Shown: positions 1 to 5,643 of the stretch, one piece after another
Layout of the letters: every line of letters begins with the position of its first letter
Numbering within the stretch: position 1 is the stretch's first letter
Assembly: GCA_018224345.1 (NCBI GenBank)
Contig: JAGTUW010000350.1
Location: forward strand, 1 to 5,643
Direction of reading: 5' to 3'
Source: Bacteroidota bacterium
GTDB lineage: Bacteria; Bacteroidota; Ignavibacteria; SZUA-365
DNA length: 5,643 bases
Notes under the pieces: generated by a model
What the model was told of the DNA's origin: nothing
Seen by the model: only the letters and a program-made list of their open reading frames with translations
The model's database searches: none
Program-made: the position numbers and the translations under genes

Positions 1-254
1 GTCGCGGTGTTCCAGGCGACGTGGCGGCCTTCGGGACCGAGTTCGCCCTCGTAGAGCCGGGCGACGAGTCGGCCCGTCATGTCAAAGGCCTGCAGATGCA
101 CCCGGTCATGTTGCCCGCTCTGTATGAACAGCGTGGCGCTGCCCGTCCTGCGCGAAAGAGGGTGCGGATGCGGCGTTGCGATGCTCAGCGGTAGTGGCGG
201 CGATACGGAAGCCGCGGAAGCCGTCGATTCCGGCACGGTGATGCGGAAAACGGC
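1..254 (-). repeat. Left copy of the near-identical sorting-domain cassette
   Basis: This stretch aligns without gaps to 3289..3542, offset 3288, with about 16 mismatches in 254 bases, roughly 94% identity. Bases 195-246 are identical to their counterpart. It encodes the end of the last propeller strand, the Pro/Ser/Ala linker and most of the T9SS-like sorting domain of gene A (residue 685 onward). Similarity falls abruptly past base 254. The copy continues beyond the left edge of the window. Confidence 0.9.
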
Positions 255-2306
255 GCGGCCAGCAAGTAAATATCCCATGCGATCACCTGCGCGGGAGAGG
301 TATATACTTTCCAGCAGGTTGGTGCTTGTCGTCCGCTCCAGCAGAATCGTGTCGCTGCGCATCAGGTTTGTACTTGCGGAAATGACATGGGTATGCGCTT
401 GCTTGGTCATCCTGGTCATGGGATTGACGTATCTCATCACTATCGCACCGGAAGGGAACAGCAGGGGCCGATATCCATTATGCTGTTCATGTCCGTCACT
501 GCTACCGCGCCATGATTGCCAGGTCAAACCGCCATCGTCGCTGACATGTATCAGTGGGCCATCGCCACGTTTGTCTGCCAGGGAAAAAGTGAATACTCTC
601 CCGTCCTCCGTGACGCAGATGTCTGATATGCCCATATACGACGTGACATATTGCCGATCTTCTTCTGAAAGGACCAGGACGGTATCCCATCGTTGCCAGG
701 ACGGATCGCTGCGAACAATGGAAAAGGGTTCCGAACGGTCGGGAATCAACCAGACCGGTTCTCCTCTGCCGGTGAGGATGATTTTTACGGGGCCGGTCTG
801 GGACGTCCACTCCGCCTCGAGAATGTGCTCCCAGTTTTCACCGCGGTCAGGTGTGAAGAAAATACCGCGTGACGTGGCCACGGCATGGCTGCTGGTGTCA
901 CGGACTTCTATCGTTGTCGTGAACGCCCGGGTCTCCGGCATCCCAAGTACGAGATTCCAGGTGGCACCTCCGTCGGTGCTCCTGCAGAGCAGGGAATCGT
1001 CATGAAATCCGTTCCATCCGACAGCATACCAGAGGGTTCGTGTGACGGGAAAGGCACGGCTGAGCGGGAAGGGAGGACAGGGTGAAAGCGTTGCGAATCC
1101 ATCATCGGTAATGTGAAATTCATGTGCAGCGCTTTTGATATTCACGATGTCAACAATTCCGAAAGTGGAATCCGCCATGGAAGCGAAATTGTATTGATAT
1201 CCCATGTATTGGGGGTCCTCCCATGAAATGCCACGGTCGTGCGAGATCAGAATTGTGCCCTGTTGATTGACGGCGACGAGCCCGGTTGCCCCAAAGGGTG
1301 TTGCCAGAAATACAGTTTTGTTCAGTGGCGATAACACCTCCGGTCGCAACTGTAGCCAACTCGCAGCATCGTCGTTGCTGCGGAACACACCACCGGCCAG
1401 GGTGAATGCATACAGGAAGCCCTCCGCATCAGCGATACATTCGACGAGTTCTCCGAAAGGCGGGGAGCCACGATCCATCCAGCCCTTCTGCCCGTCATGG
1501 ATGAGGATGGAGGAGTTGGAAGCCTGGGTGAGCAGTCTCCCCCCACCGATATTGAACAGTGCGGGAGAATCGCGGTAGGCCCCGAGTCGGCTTTCGCAGG
1601 AATCCACTTTCCAAGAGGTACCGGCATCGGTACTGAGATACAGTGTACTCTTCTCCACCCCTTGCATCCTCGAATTGTAATAGATGAGTATGTCACCCGA
1701 TGGAGGGCGGGTGCGAATGTAGTATCGACCATTTCTGTTCCCGGGAGGATCGGGAAGCGATACATTCTCCCAACTTGATCCGCCATCACGTGAAACCAGG
1801 ACGAGTGCGTCATTCGACAGCCAAGGCCATCTCTGATAGGACAGGTATAACCCTTCACCGGTGGCGGCCAGAGAAAATTCCCCGAATTCGTGGAGGAGAT
1901 CGGGTGCGAGGCGATCGAGCAGCGGAAAAGAAAGGTGTTCCAAGGCTTCCTCCCCCGGATCGTAGCGGAAGAGTTGTGTATGGTATCCGTCCGGCCAGAG
2001 TTCCGGTCGCCCGGCATGCTCGTAGCTGAATGCGAGCAGGTACAGATCCCTCCCGTCAGTCGCAAGTTGATGAATGTGCAGACGATGTTCCTCCATCGGC
2101 AATTGTCTCCAGCTCATTCCACCGTCGGTGCTCCGAACAAGGACATTATTCCAGCCTGCTGCATACAATGTGCCATCACCGGTCACCACGAGGCCATTGA
2201 ACGGACTGTGTTCATGCGGTGGCGACACACGCTGGACCGTCTGAGTCATTACGGAAGACGGCAGCGCAAGCAGCGTGGCGATGAGGATATAAGGTCTGAT
2301 ATTCAT
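1..2306 (-). CDS. Asp-box (BNR) beta-propeller protein with T9SS type A-like sorting domain, gene A, 3' end beyond the window
   Basis: The frame from the ATG at 2306 stays open for 768 codons to base 1; the stop lies outside. By comparison with gene B about 25 residues are missing, giving roughly 793 aa. The N-terminus (MNIRPYILIATLLALPSSVM) is a Sec signal peptide. Eight Asp-box motifs (S/T-x-D-x-G-x-S/T-W) lie near residues 59, 172, 225, 310, 355, 443, 485 and 589; the fourth (SNDDAASW) lacks the usual Gly. Such boxes mark beta-propeller blades in sialidase, sortilin/VPS10 and YCF48-like folds. A linker rich in Pro, Ser and Ala precedes the C-terminal domain (about 708 onward; FDMTGRLVARLYEG), which resembles T9SS type A sorting domains. 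Expected location is the cell surface or outside. The ligand is unknown, and no sialidase Arg triad or FRIP motif was recognised, so an enzymatic name is not justified. No clear Shine-Dalgarno precedes the ATG, but the start matches the paralogue's signal peptide. It lies 86 bp after the small secreted gene with no visible terminator between them, so co-transcription is possible. Confidence 0.9.
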   Translation of the reverse strand, partial: MNIRPYILIATLLALPSSVMTQTVQRVSPPHEHSPFNGLVVTGDGTLYAAGWNNVLVRSTDGGMSWRQLPMEEHRLHIHQLATDGRDLYLLAFSYEHAGRPELWPDGYHTQLFRYDPGEEALEHLSFPLLDRLAPDLLHEFGEFSLAATGEGLYLSYQRWPWLSNDALVLVSRDGGSSWENVSLPDPPGNRNGRYYIRTRPPSGDILIYYNSRMQGVEKSTLYLSTDAGTSWKVDSCESRLGAYRDSPALFNIGGGRLLTQASNSSILIHDGQKGWMDRGSPPFGELVECIADAEGFLYAFTLAGGVFRSNDDAASWLQLRPEVLSPLNKTVFLATPFGATGLVAVNQQGTILISHDRGISWEDPQYMGYQYNFASMADSTFGIVDIVNIKSAAHEFHITDDGFATLSPCPPFPLSRAFPVTRTLWYAVGWNGFHDDSLLCRSTDGGATWNLVLGMPETRAFTTTIEVRDTSSHAVATSRGIFFTPDRGENWEHILEAEWTSQTGPVKIILTGRGEPVWLIPDRSEPFSIVRSDPSWQRWDTVLVLSEEDRQYVTSYMGISDICVTEDGRVFTFSLADKRGDGPLIHVSDDGGLTWQSWRGSSDGHEQHNGYRPLLFPSGAIVMRYVNPMTRMTKQAHTHVISASTNLMRSDTILLERTTSTNLLESIYLSRAGDRMGYLLAGRAVFRITVPESTASAASVSPPLPLSIATPHPHPLSRRTGSATLFIQSGQHDRVHLQAFDMTGRLVARLYEGELGPEGRHVAWNTA

Positions 2307-2392
2307 AAATATACTACAGCTGGGTTTGCCTGTTGTCTCTGTACTGTGAACAGTGGAGCGGAGGGTGTCGTCGCCCCGGGAACTGGAACGGC
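2307..2392. other. Short intergenic gap between the small secreted gene and gene A
   Basis: These 86 bp separate the TGA of the small gene from the ATG of gene A. On the minus strand the gap begins GC-rich and becomes AT-rich just before the start (TAGTATATTT). I see no hairpin plus T-run terminator and no purine-rich ribosome binding site. This leaves open either read-through from the small gene or a leader with weak SD dependence. Confidence 0.5.
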
Positions 2393-2899
2393 TCATACAC
2401 ATTCGACCCGAACGCGTGTGCCTTCACAGGCATCAAGTTCAATGTCAATTTCAGTATGTTGATCAACGGGGAATTCCTCCAGTATACCAACTTTCGAATT
2501 CTGATTCTGCACCTCCGATACCCATTCGACAGCGACATAATCATAAAAGTTGAAATAAATACCGTTATAAGACTCTACATTCCTTTCAGGCTCGCACTCA
2601 CGCAGGAGTGTCACCCGAATCGTCGTTCCGGCAGGAACTTTCACCGTGGCTGAATTCTGGACCCCGGCTTCGAGTACGATGCCGCCGGAGAGACTGCACA
2701 GATCGATCTGTGCGTGAAGCAGTGTCGGGGAGAACGCGAACAAACAAGTGATGAGGAACAGCCGAAACCGCGCGGACCGGGCCACAGCTCTGTCAGCAGC
2801 TACACCCTGGTTGGCGCGCATTCTGGTCGGCGCGCATGCTGGTTGGCGTGCATGCTGGCTGGGCCGCATGCTGGTTGACGCGCATGTACTGGTTGTCAT
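2393..2899 (-). CDS. Small secreted protein of unknown family with a tandem-repeat leader
   Basis: I do not recognise the family. The chosen ATG at 2899 has a strong Shine-Dalgarno (GGAGGG, 2904-2909, 4-nt spacer) and gives 168 aa. An ATG at 2911 is in frame but overlaps that SD. Residues 1-45 form an unusually long, Arg/Ala/Gln-rich, low-complexity leader made largely by the 16-bp repeat array. Residues 46-62 (RFRLFLITCLFAFSPTLL) are a hydrophobic signal segment, with probable signal peptidase I cleavage after LHA near residue 63. The mature part of about 105 aa is acidic and probably beta-rich, with four cysteines (68, 102, 158, 167) that could form two disulfides. It has no T9SS sorting domain, so its likely destination is the periplasm or outside by another route. 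A GTG at 2785 would give a textbook 26-residue signal peptide but has no convincing SD; an in-frame ATG at 2821 is another option. The gene sits between two paralogous propeller genes on the same strand, 313 bp after one and 86 bp before the other. The mature ORF is convincing; the start is uncertain. Confidence 0.72.
   Translation of the reverse strand: MTTSTCASTSMRPSQHARQPACAPTRMRANQGVAADRAVARSARFRLFLITCLFAFSPTLLHAQIDLCSLSGGIVLEAGVQNSATVKVPAGTTIRVTLLRECEPERNVESYNGIYFNFYDYVAVEWVSEVQNQNSKVGILEEFPVDQHTEIDIELDACEGTRVRVECV
2807..2886. repeat. Five-copy 16-bp tandem repeat inside the 5' part of the small gene
   Basis: Five imperfect 16-bp units (CTGGTTGGCGCGCATG on the plus strand) run at 2807, 2823, 2839, 2855 and 2871. 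They are followed by a degenerate half unit at 2889-2895. Read on the minus strand, every unit contains an ATG, at 2885, 2869, 2853, 2837 and 2821, exactly 16 bp apart. Because 16 is not divisible by 3, successive units are read in rotating frames. Only the ATGs at 2869 and 2821 are in frame with the small gene. The other two frames stop just after the array, at 2802-2800 (TAG) and 2795-2793 (TGA). Confidence 0.92.
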
Positions 2900-2903
2900 A
2901 ACA

Positions 2904-2909
2904 CCCTCC
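2904..2909 (-). promoter_or_regulatory. Ribosome binding site that favours the ATG at 2899
   Basis: The minus strand reads GGAGGG, four bases before the ATG at 2899. This is the best Shine-Dalgarno match near any candidate start of the small gene. It is the reason for preferring a start upstream of the repeat array over the ATG at 2821 or the GTG at 2785. Confidence 0.6.
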
Positions 2910-3098
2910 ATGTTCCGTTGTATCAGTCTGCATCCCGTTTATCGGGAAACGACAATCACATTCATCAATCGCAATTCCGCACACGGGCATCCGTGGCCGG
3001 TGGCAGTTCAAGGGGTATCTGGTCGACAATATAGCTTCAACGAGATCAACCTAGAGAAAGGATTTGTCCGAAACAAGTCCGGTTTCGTTTTTCGTCGG

Positions 3099-3125
3099 AA
3101 AAAACAACACAGACACCATGCGTCT
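3099..3125 (-). terminator. Weak candidate intrinsic terminator downstream of gene B
   Basis: On the minus strand a 5-bp stem (AGACG paired with TGTCT, one G-U pair, loop CATGG; 3125-3111) is followed by GTGTTG and then six T residues (3104-3099). It lies about 90 nt past the gene B stop. The short stem and the 6-nt interruption before the T-run make it marginal. Confidence 0.3.
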
Positions 3126-3153
3126 CCGGAGTACGGTGATGTACGGTTCCGGA
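3125..3153. repeat. Composite element: two GTACGGT copies flanked by TCCGGA palindromes
   Basis: The palindrome TCCGGA occurs at 3125-3130 and again at 3148-3153. Between them GTACGGT is directly repeated at 3131-3137 and 3141-3147, separated by GAT. The GTACGGT copies are 10 bp apart, about one helical turn. It could be a protein-binding site or a fold in the RNA. No known operator was recognised. Confidence 0.45.
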
Positions 3154-3212
3154 CCTCCTGCCGGCGCAGTGCCGTCGCGGTGAATTCCCCTGCATGCCGG
3201 GGGCCGGTGTTT

Positions 3213-5600
3213 CTACCGCAGCACGACGGTGCGTCTGTTGACGCCGCGTGGGGAGGCGAGCTGCAGCAGATAGGCGCCGGGTGTGAGAGTCGCGGTGTTC
3301 CAGGCGACGTGGCGGCCGTCGGGACCGAGTTCGCCCTCGTAGAGCCGGGCGACGAGTCGTCCCGTCATGTCAAAGGCCTGCAGATGCACCCGGTCAGGAC
3401 GTCCGCTCTGTATGAACAGCGTGGCGTTGCCCGTCCTGCGCGAAAGCGGGTGCGGATGCGGTACCGCGATGCTCAGCGGCAATGGCGGCGATACGGAAGC
3501 CGCGGAAGCCGTCGATTCCGGCACGGTGATGCGGTAGACGGCCATCCCGGTGGCGAAAAATAACGAACGCCGATCAGCTGAGGGGAATAGATTATAAACC
3601 TCCATGATTTTTCCATTTATTGCATATTCGAATAGTATTTCGAAACTGCGTAGCTGATCGGGGCTTGAAGAAATGGTGAAGGATTTTACAGAAGGGAAAG
3701 AGAACATGAACTGAGATTGATGCATGACGAAGTTCTCATCCGAGCGCAGCAGTGGCAGATTGAGAAGAGCCAGTCCATCCTGTTCAAAGCCATCAGTGCT
3801 TGCAAGCCAGGACTGCCAGCTTGCGCCATTGTCGTCGCTGAAGTGAATCAACGCATTATAGGGACTTTTCGTCAGTGCGAAGGTGTACACATGCCCCGCA
3901 GGGGTGACACAGAAGTCGGTGATGCCCCAACTGTCTACCAGGAGACCGCGTTCTTCTTCGCTGAGCACGAGGACCGTATCCCAGTGCTGCCAGGCGGCAT
4001 CGCTGCGCACGACAATAAACGGATTCGATCTGTCGGGTATCATCCATATCGGTTCGCCTCGCCCGGGAATATTGATTTTGTTGGGCCTGGTCTGCGATGT
4101 CCACTCCGCCTCGTATACATGCTGCCATGTCTCCCCGCGATCCGGTGTATACATGATACCACGTGAGGTCGCCAGCGCGTAGGCATCGTCGTCACCGATG
4201 TCTATCTTTGTTGTAAACGCGATAACGTTCGGGAGTTCGAGAACGAGTTCCCATGTGTTGCCCCCGTCGGTGCTTCGGCAAATCAGCGAATCACCGTACC
4301 TGCCATTCGGCCCGAGTGCATACCAGAGCGAGCGTGTGACCGGATAGGCCCAGCTCAGCGGGAAGGGAGGACAGGGTTGCAGTGTGCGGAAGCCGTCATC
4401 GGTAAGTCTGGGGGAATTGATTGCTCCCCCTTTGCCGGCTTTGTAGTCCCGCACCATCGCAATGCCGAACGCCGAATCCGCCATAGTGACAGCGAGGACC
4501 CAAGCATCGAGCGCACGCGGTTCATCCCAGGACAGCCCGCGATCCGGACTGCGCAGAATGCTGCCATAGTCGTCAGTGATGATCATGGTCTGCGCGTCCG
4601 GCATTGCAATGCGTGGTGTCCAGCTGCGGAATGGCCCGGGCAGTCGTTCAGGCAGGAGCGTGACCCACTGTTCTCCTTCATCCTCCGAACGGTAGCATCC
4701 CCCCTTTACCGTCAGGGCGATCCAGGCGCCGTGCGCATCCTCGGTCAGCGTCATGATGGAGCCAGGTGGAAAACCATGCGAGTTCCAGGTTCCATCGGTG
4801 GCCATGGATTTGATTTCACCATCGACAGCTGATTGCAACAGTACACGATCGTCACGCAGCCAGGGAAAGTGCATATAATGCGAAGAACTTAACCTGTTCG
4901 GCAGGGGACAGGGAGAAACTCGCCAGGAACTACCGAAGTCCGTCGACTGATAAAGCCTGCCCTCCTCCATGCTCAGATAGCGGAAGATCATGATGTCCTC
5001 GCTTCGCTCGCGTGTGATGAAATGCGAATCAGCTTTCCCTGTCGAATCGGGCAGGATCAGGTCGCTCCATGTTGTGCCCCCGTCCCGGGAGATCAGATGT
5101 CGTGCGCCAATGAATCCGTTGTATGTCAGATACAAGGCCTCATGAGTTGCGGCAATCTGGAAGTGCCAGAGTGGTATGTCCCATGTTGGATCAGGATTGT
5201 CCTGCATGGGATAAGACAGATGCGTGATCTTTTCCGCTTCGGGATCGTAGCGGAATAATTGTGATGGATACCCTTCAGGCCAGAGCTGAGGATTACCGAA
5301 GTGTCGTGGCGAGTAGGCAAGCATGAAAAGTGATTTGCCGTCCGTAACGAGTTGATGGATATGCAATTCCAGCGCGCCGAGCGGAATCTGCTGCCAGGCG
5401 CTTCCACCATCCACACTTTCAAGCAGGATGCTGTTCAACCCGGCCGCGTACAGCCGCCCGTTGTCCGTTGTCACCACACCGAACAGTGAGCTGTGGTTGT
5501 ACGAAGGGTACACCCGTTCCACCTGCTGTGCGGCGACATGCTGCCAAGAGAGCACAGCAATACATGCCAGGAGGGTCAATCCGATAATAGTACGCTTCAT
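3213..5600 (-). CDS. Asp-box (BNR) beta-propeller protein with T9SS type A-like sorting domain, gene B
   Basis: This is a complete gene of 795 aa ending in TAG at 3215-3213. The ATG at 5600 is chosen over one 14 codons upstream because AGAGG lies 6 nt before it and a signal peptide starts there at once (MKRTIIGLTLLACIAVLSWQ). Cleavage is likely after VAA at residue 24. Eight Asp boxes lie near residues 62 (SVDGGSAW), 171, 219, 305, 351, 443, 485 and 588, indicating a beta-propeller or two stacked propellers spanning about 30-690. A Pro/Ser/Ala linker (about 694-710) leads to the C-terminal domain (about 711-795; FDMTGRLVARLYEG, then TPGAYLLQL), the usual layout of T9SS type A cargo. The protein is expected to cross the inner membrane by Sec and the outer membrane by T9SS. 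Its ligand or partner is unknown. Databases may label such proteins sialidase or photosystem assembly factor-like on the Asp boxes alone; no catalytic residues were recognised. It is a tandem paralogue of gene A. Confidence 0.93.
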   Translation of the reverse strand: MKRTIIGLTLLACIAVLSWQHVAAQQVERVYPSYNHSSLFGVVTTDNGRLYAAGLNSILLESVDGGSAWQQIPLGALELHIHQLVTDGKSLFMLAYSPRHFGNPQLWPEGYPSQLFRYDPEAEKITHLSYPMQDNPDPTWDIPLWHFQIAATHEALYLTYNGFIGARHLISRDGGTTWSDLILPDSTGKADSHFITRERSEDIMIFRYLSMEEGRLYQSTDFGSSWRVSPCPLPNRLSSSHYMHFPWLRDDRVLLQSAVDGEIKSMATDGTWNSHGFPPGSIMTLTEDAHGAWIALTVKGGCYRSEDEGEQWVTLLPERLPGPFRSWTPRIAMPDAQTMIITDDYGSILRSPDRGLSWDEPRALDAWVLAVTMADSAFGIAMVRDYKAGKGGAINSPRLTDDGFRTLQPCPPFPLSWAYPVTRSLWYALGPNGRYGDSLICRSTDGGNTWELVLELPNVIAFTTKIDIGDDDAYALATSRGIMYTPDRGETWQHVYEAEWTSQTRPNKINIPGRGEPIWMIPDRSNPFIVVRSDAAWQHWDTVLVLSEEERGLLVDSWGITDFCVTPAGHVYTFALTKSPYNALIHFSDDNGASWQSWLASTDGFEQDGLALLNLPLLRSDENFVMHQSQFMFSFPSVKSFTISSSPDQLRSFEILFEYAINGKIMEVYNLFPSADRRSLFFATGMAVYRITVPESTASAASVSPPLPLSIAVPHPHPLSRRTGNATLFIQSGRPDRVHLQAFDMTGRLVARLYEGELGPDGRHVAWNTATLTPGAYLLQLASPRGVNRRTVVLR
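3289..3542 (-). repeat. Right copy of the near-identical sorting-domain cassette
   Basis: This is the counterpart of 1..254, colinear and gap-free at about 94% identity. It covers gene B residues from about 687 to 771. The remaining 3' part of gene B (3213-3288) presumably also has a match in gene A outside the window. Upstream within the gene (above 3542) DNA similarity collapses within a few bases. Confidence 0.9.
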
Positions 5601-5606
5601 TCCATA

Positions 5607-5611
5607 CCTCT
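5607..5611 (-). promoter_or_regulatory. Ribosome binding site of gene B
   Basis: AGAGG on the minus strand, within GGTGAGAGGT, ends 6 nt before the ATG at 5600. It supports that ATG over the in-frame ATGs further upstream. Only 43 bp upstream of the start are in the window, and no promoter can be assigned in them. Confidence 0.7.
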
Positions 5612-5643
5612 CACCTGCGTTTGAATTTGTCATGTGAATCAAA

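Larger units (their letters stand above)
2900..3212. other. 313-bp intergenic region between gene B and the small secreted gene
   Basis: No ORF here is convincing. In transcription order (minus strand) it holds several elements. A GC-rich hairpin just after the gene B stop pairs 3187-3190 with 3199-3202 but has no T-run. A composite repeat lies at 3125-3153 and a weak terminator-like hairpin at 3099-3125. A poor promoter-like pair, TTGTTT (3076-3071) and TAGGTT (3053-3048), is separated by 17 bp. A 5-bp hairpin pairs 2933-2937 with 2943-2947 in the presumed leader of the small gene. A promoter for the small gene probably lies here, but none of the candidates is strong. Confidence 0.5.

Noticed and set aside
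79..1005. 308-codon plus-strand open frame
   Set aside because: It is antisense to gene A, whose minus-strand frame has a signal peptide, regularly spaced Asp boxes and a paralogue. The plus-strand product is Cys/Arg/Ser-rich with no recognisable domain.
1322..2065. 247-codon minus-strand open frame
   Set aside because: It is a shifted-frame shadow of gene A. The gene A frame is continuous through the whole stretch and carries the motifs, so there is no frameshift or pseudogene here.
2807..2899. CRISPR array or insertion-sequence end
   Set aside because: The repeats are 16 bp, directly abutting and without spacers, and no transposase or target-site duplication is present.
2793..3029. 78-codon minus-strand open frame overlapping the array
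   Set aside because: It reads the 16-bp repeats in another frame and ends right after them. The product is low-complexity with no signal peptide.
3069..3092. Plus-strand hairpin CGAAAC/GTTTCG followed by five T residues
   Set aside because: It resembles a terminator only for plus-strand transcription, and no plus-strand gene is supported. The stem is just 6 bp with a 7-nt loop.
2748..3563. 271-codon plus-strand open frame spanning the intergenic region
   Set aside because: It is antisense to the small gene, the 16-bp array and the end of gene B. Its open length reflects GC-rich composition, and it shows no domain or ribosome binding site.
1..5600. Sialidase (neuraminidase) activity for genes A and B
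   Set aside because: Asp boxes alone do not indicate sialidase. I could not identify the FRIP motif or the catalytic Arg triad, Tyr/Glu pair and Asp.

Overview
This window looks like part of a Bacteroidota/Chlorobiota-type genome of moderately high GC. Candidates are Ignavibacteria- or Kapabacteria-like lineages; this is an inference from protein style, not a marker-gene result. The main clue is the C-terminus shared by the two large proteins. It resembles the type A sorting domain used by the type IX secretion system (T9SS), a system essentially confined to this superphylum. Purine-rich Shine-Dalgarno sites precede two of the three genes, which argues against a typical low-SD Bacteroides or Flavobacterium.

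All supported genes are on the minus strand, so transcription runs right to left. Gene B (5600..3213, 795 aa, complete) encodes a Sec-exported Asp-box (BNR) beta-propeller protein with a T9SS-type C-terminal domain. About 310 bp of non-coding DNA follows, holding a weak terminator-like hairpin and a curious composite repeat. Next is a small gene (2899..2393, 168 aa) for a secreted protein of unknown family, whose 5' coding part contains five copies of a 16-bp tandem repeat. After 86 bp comes gene A (2306 to the left edge, at least 768 aa), a tandem paralogue of gene B. It has no stop codon or frameshift anywhere in the window, but its last ~25 codons lie beyond base 1.

The two large genes are mosaic in their similarity. 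Their central propeller is well conserved, the stretch before the sorting domain is barely alignable, and the sorting domain itself is about 94% identical at DNA level with an abrupt boundary. This pattern suggests recombination or gene conversion of a shared secretion cassette among many family members.

The most provocative feature is the 16-bp array. Because 16 is not a multiple of 3, gain or loss of one copy would change the reading frame of the small secreted protein, and both alternative frames stop immediately after the array. This makes it a candidate phase-variable surface or secreted factor set between two T9SS propeller proteins. No RNA genes, mobile elements or CRISPR arrays are visible.
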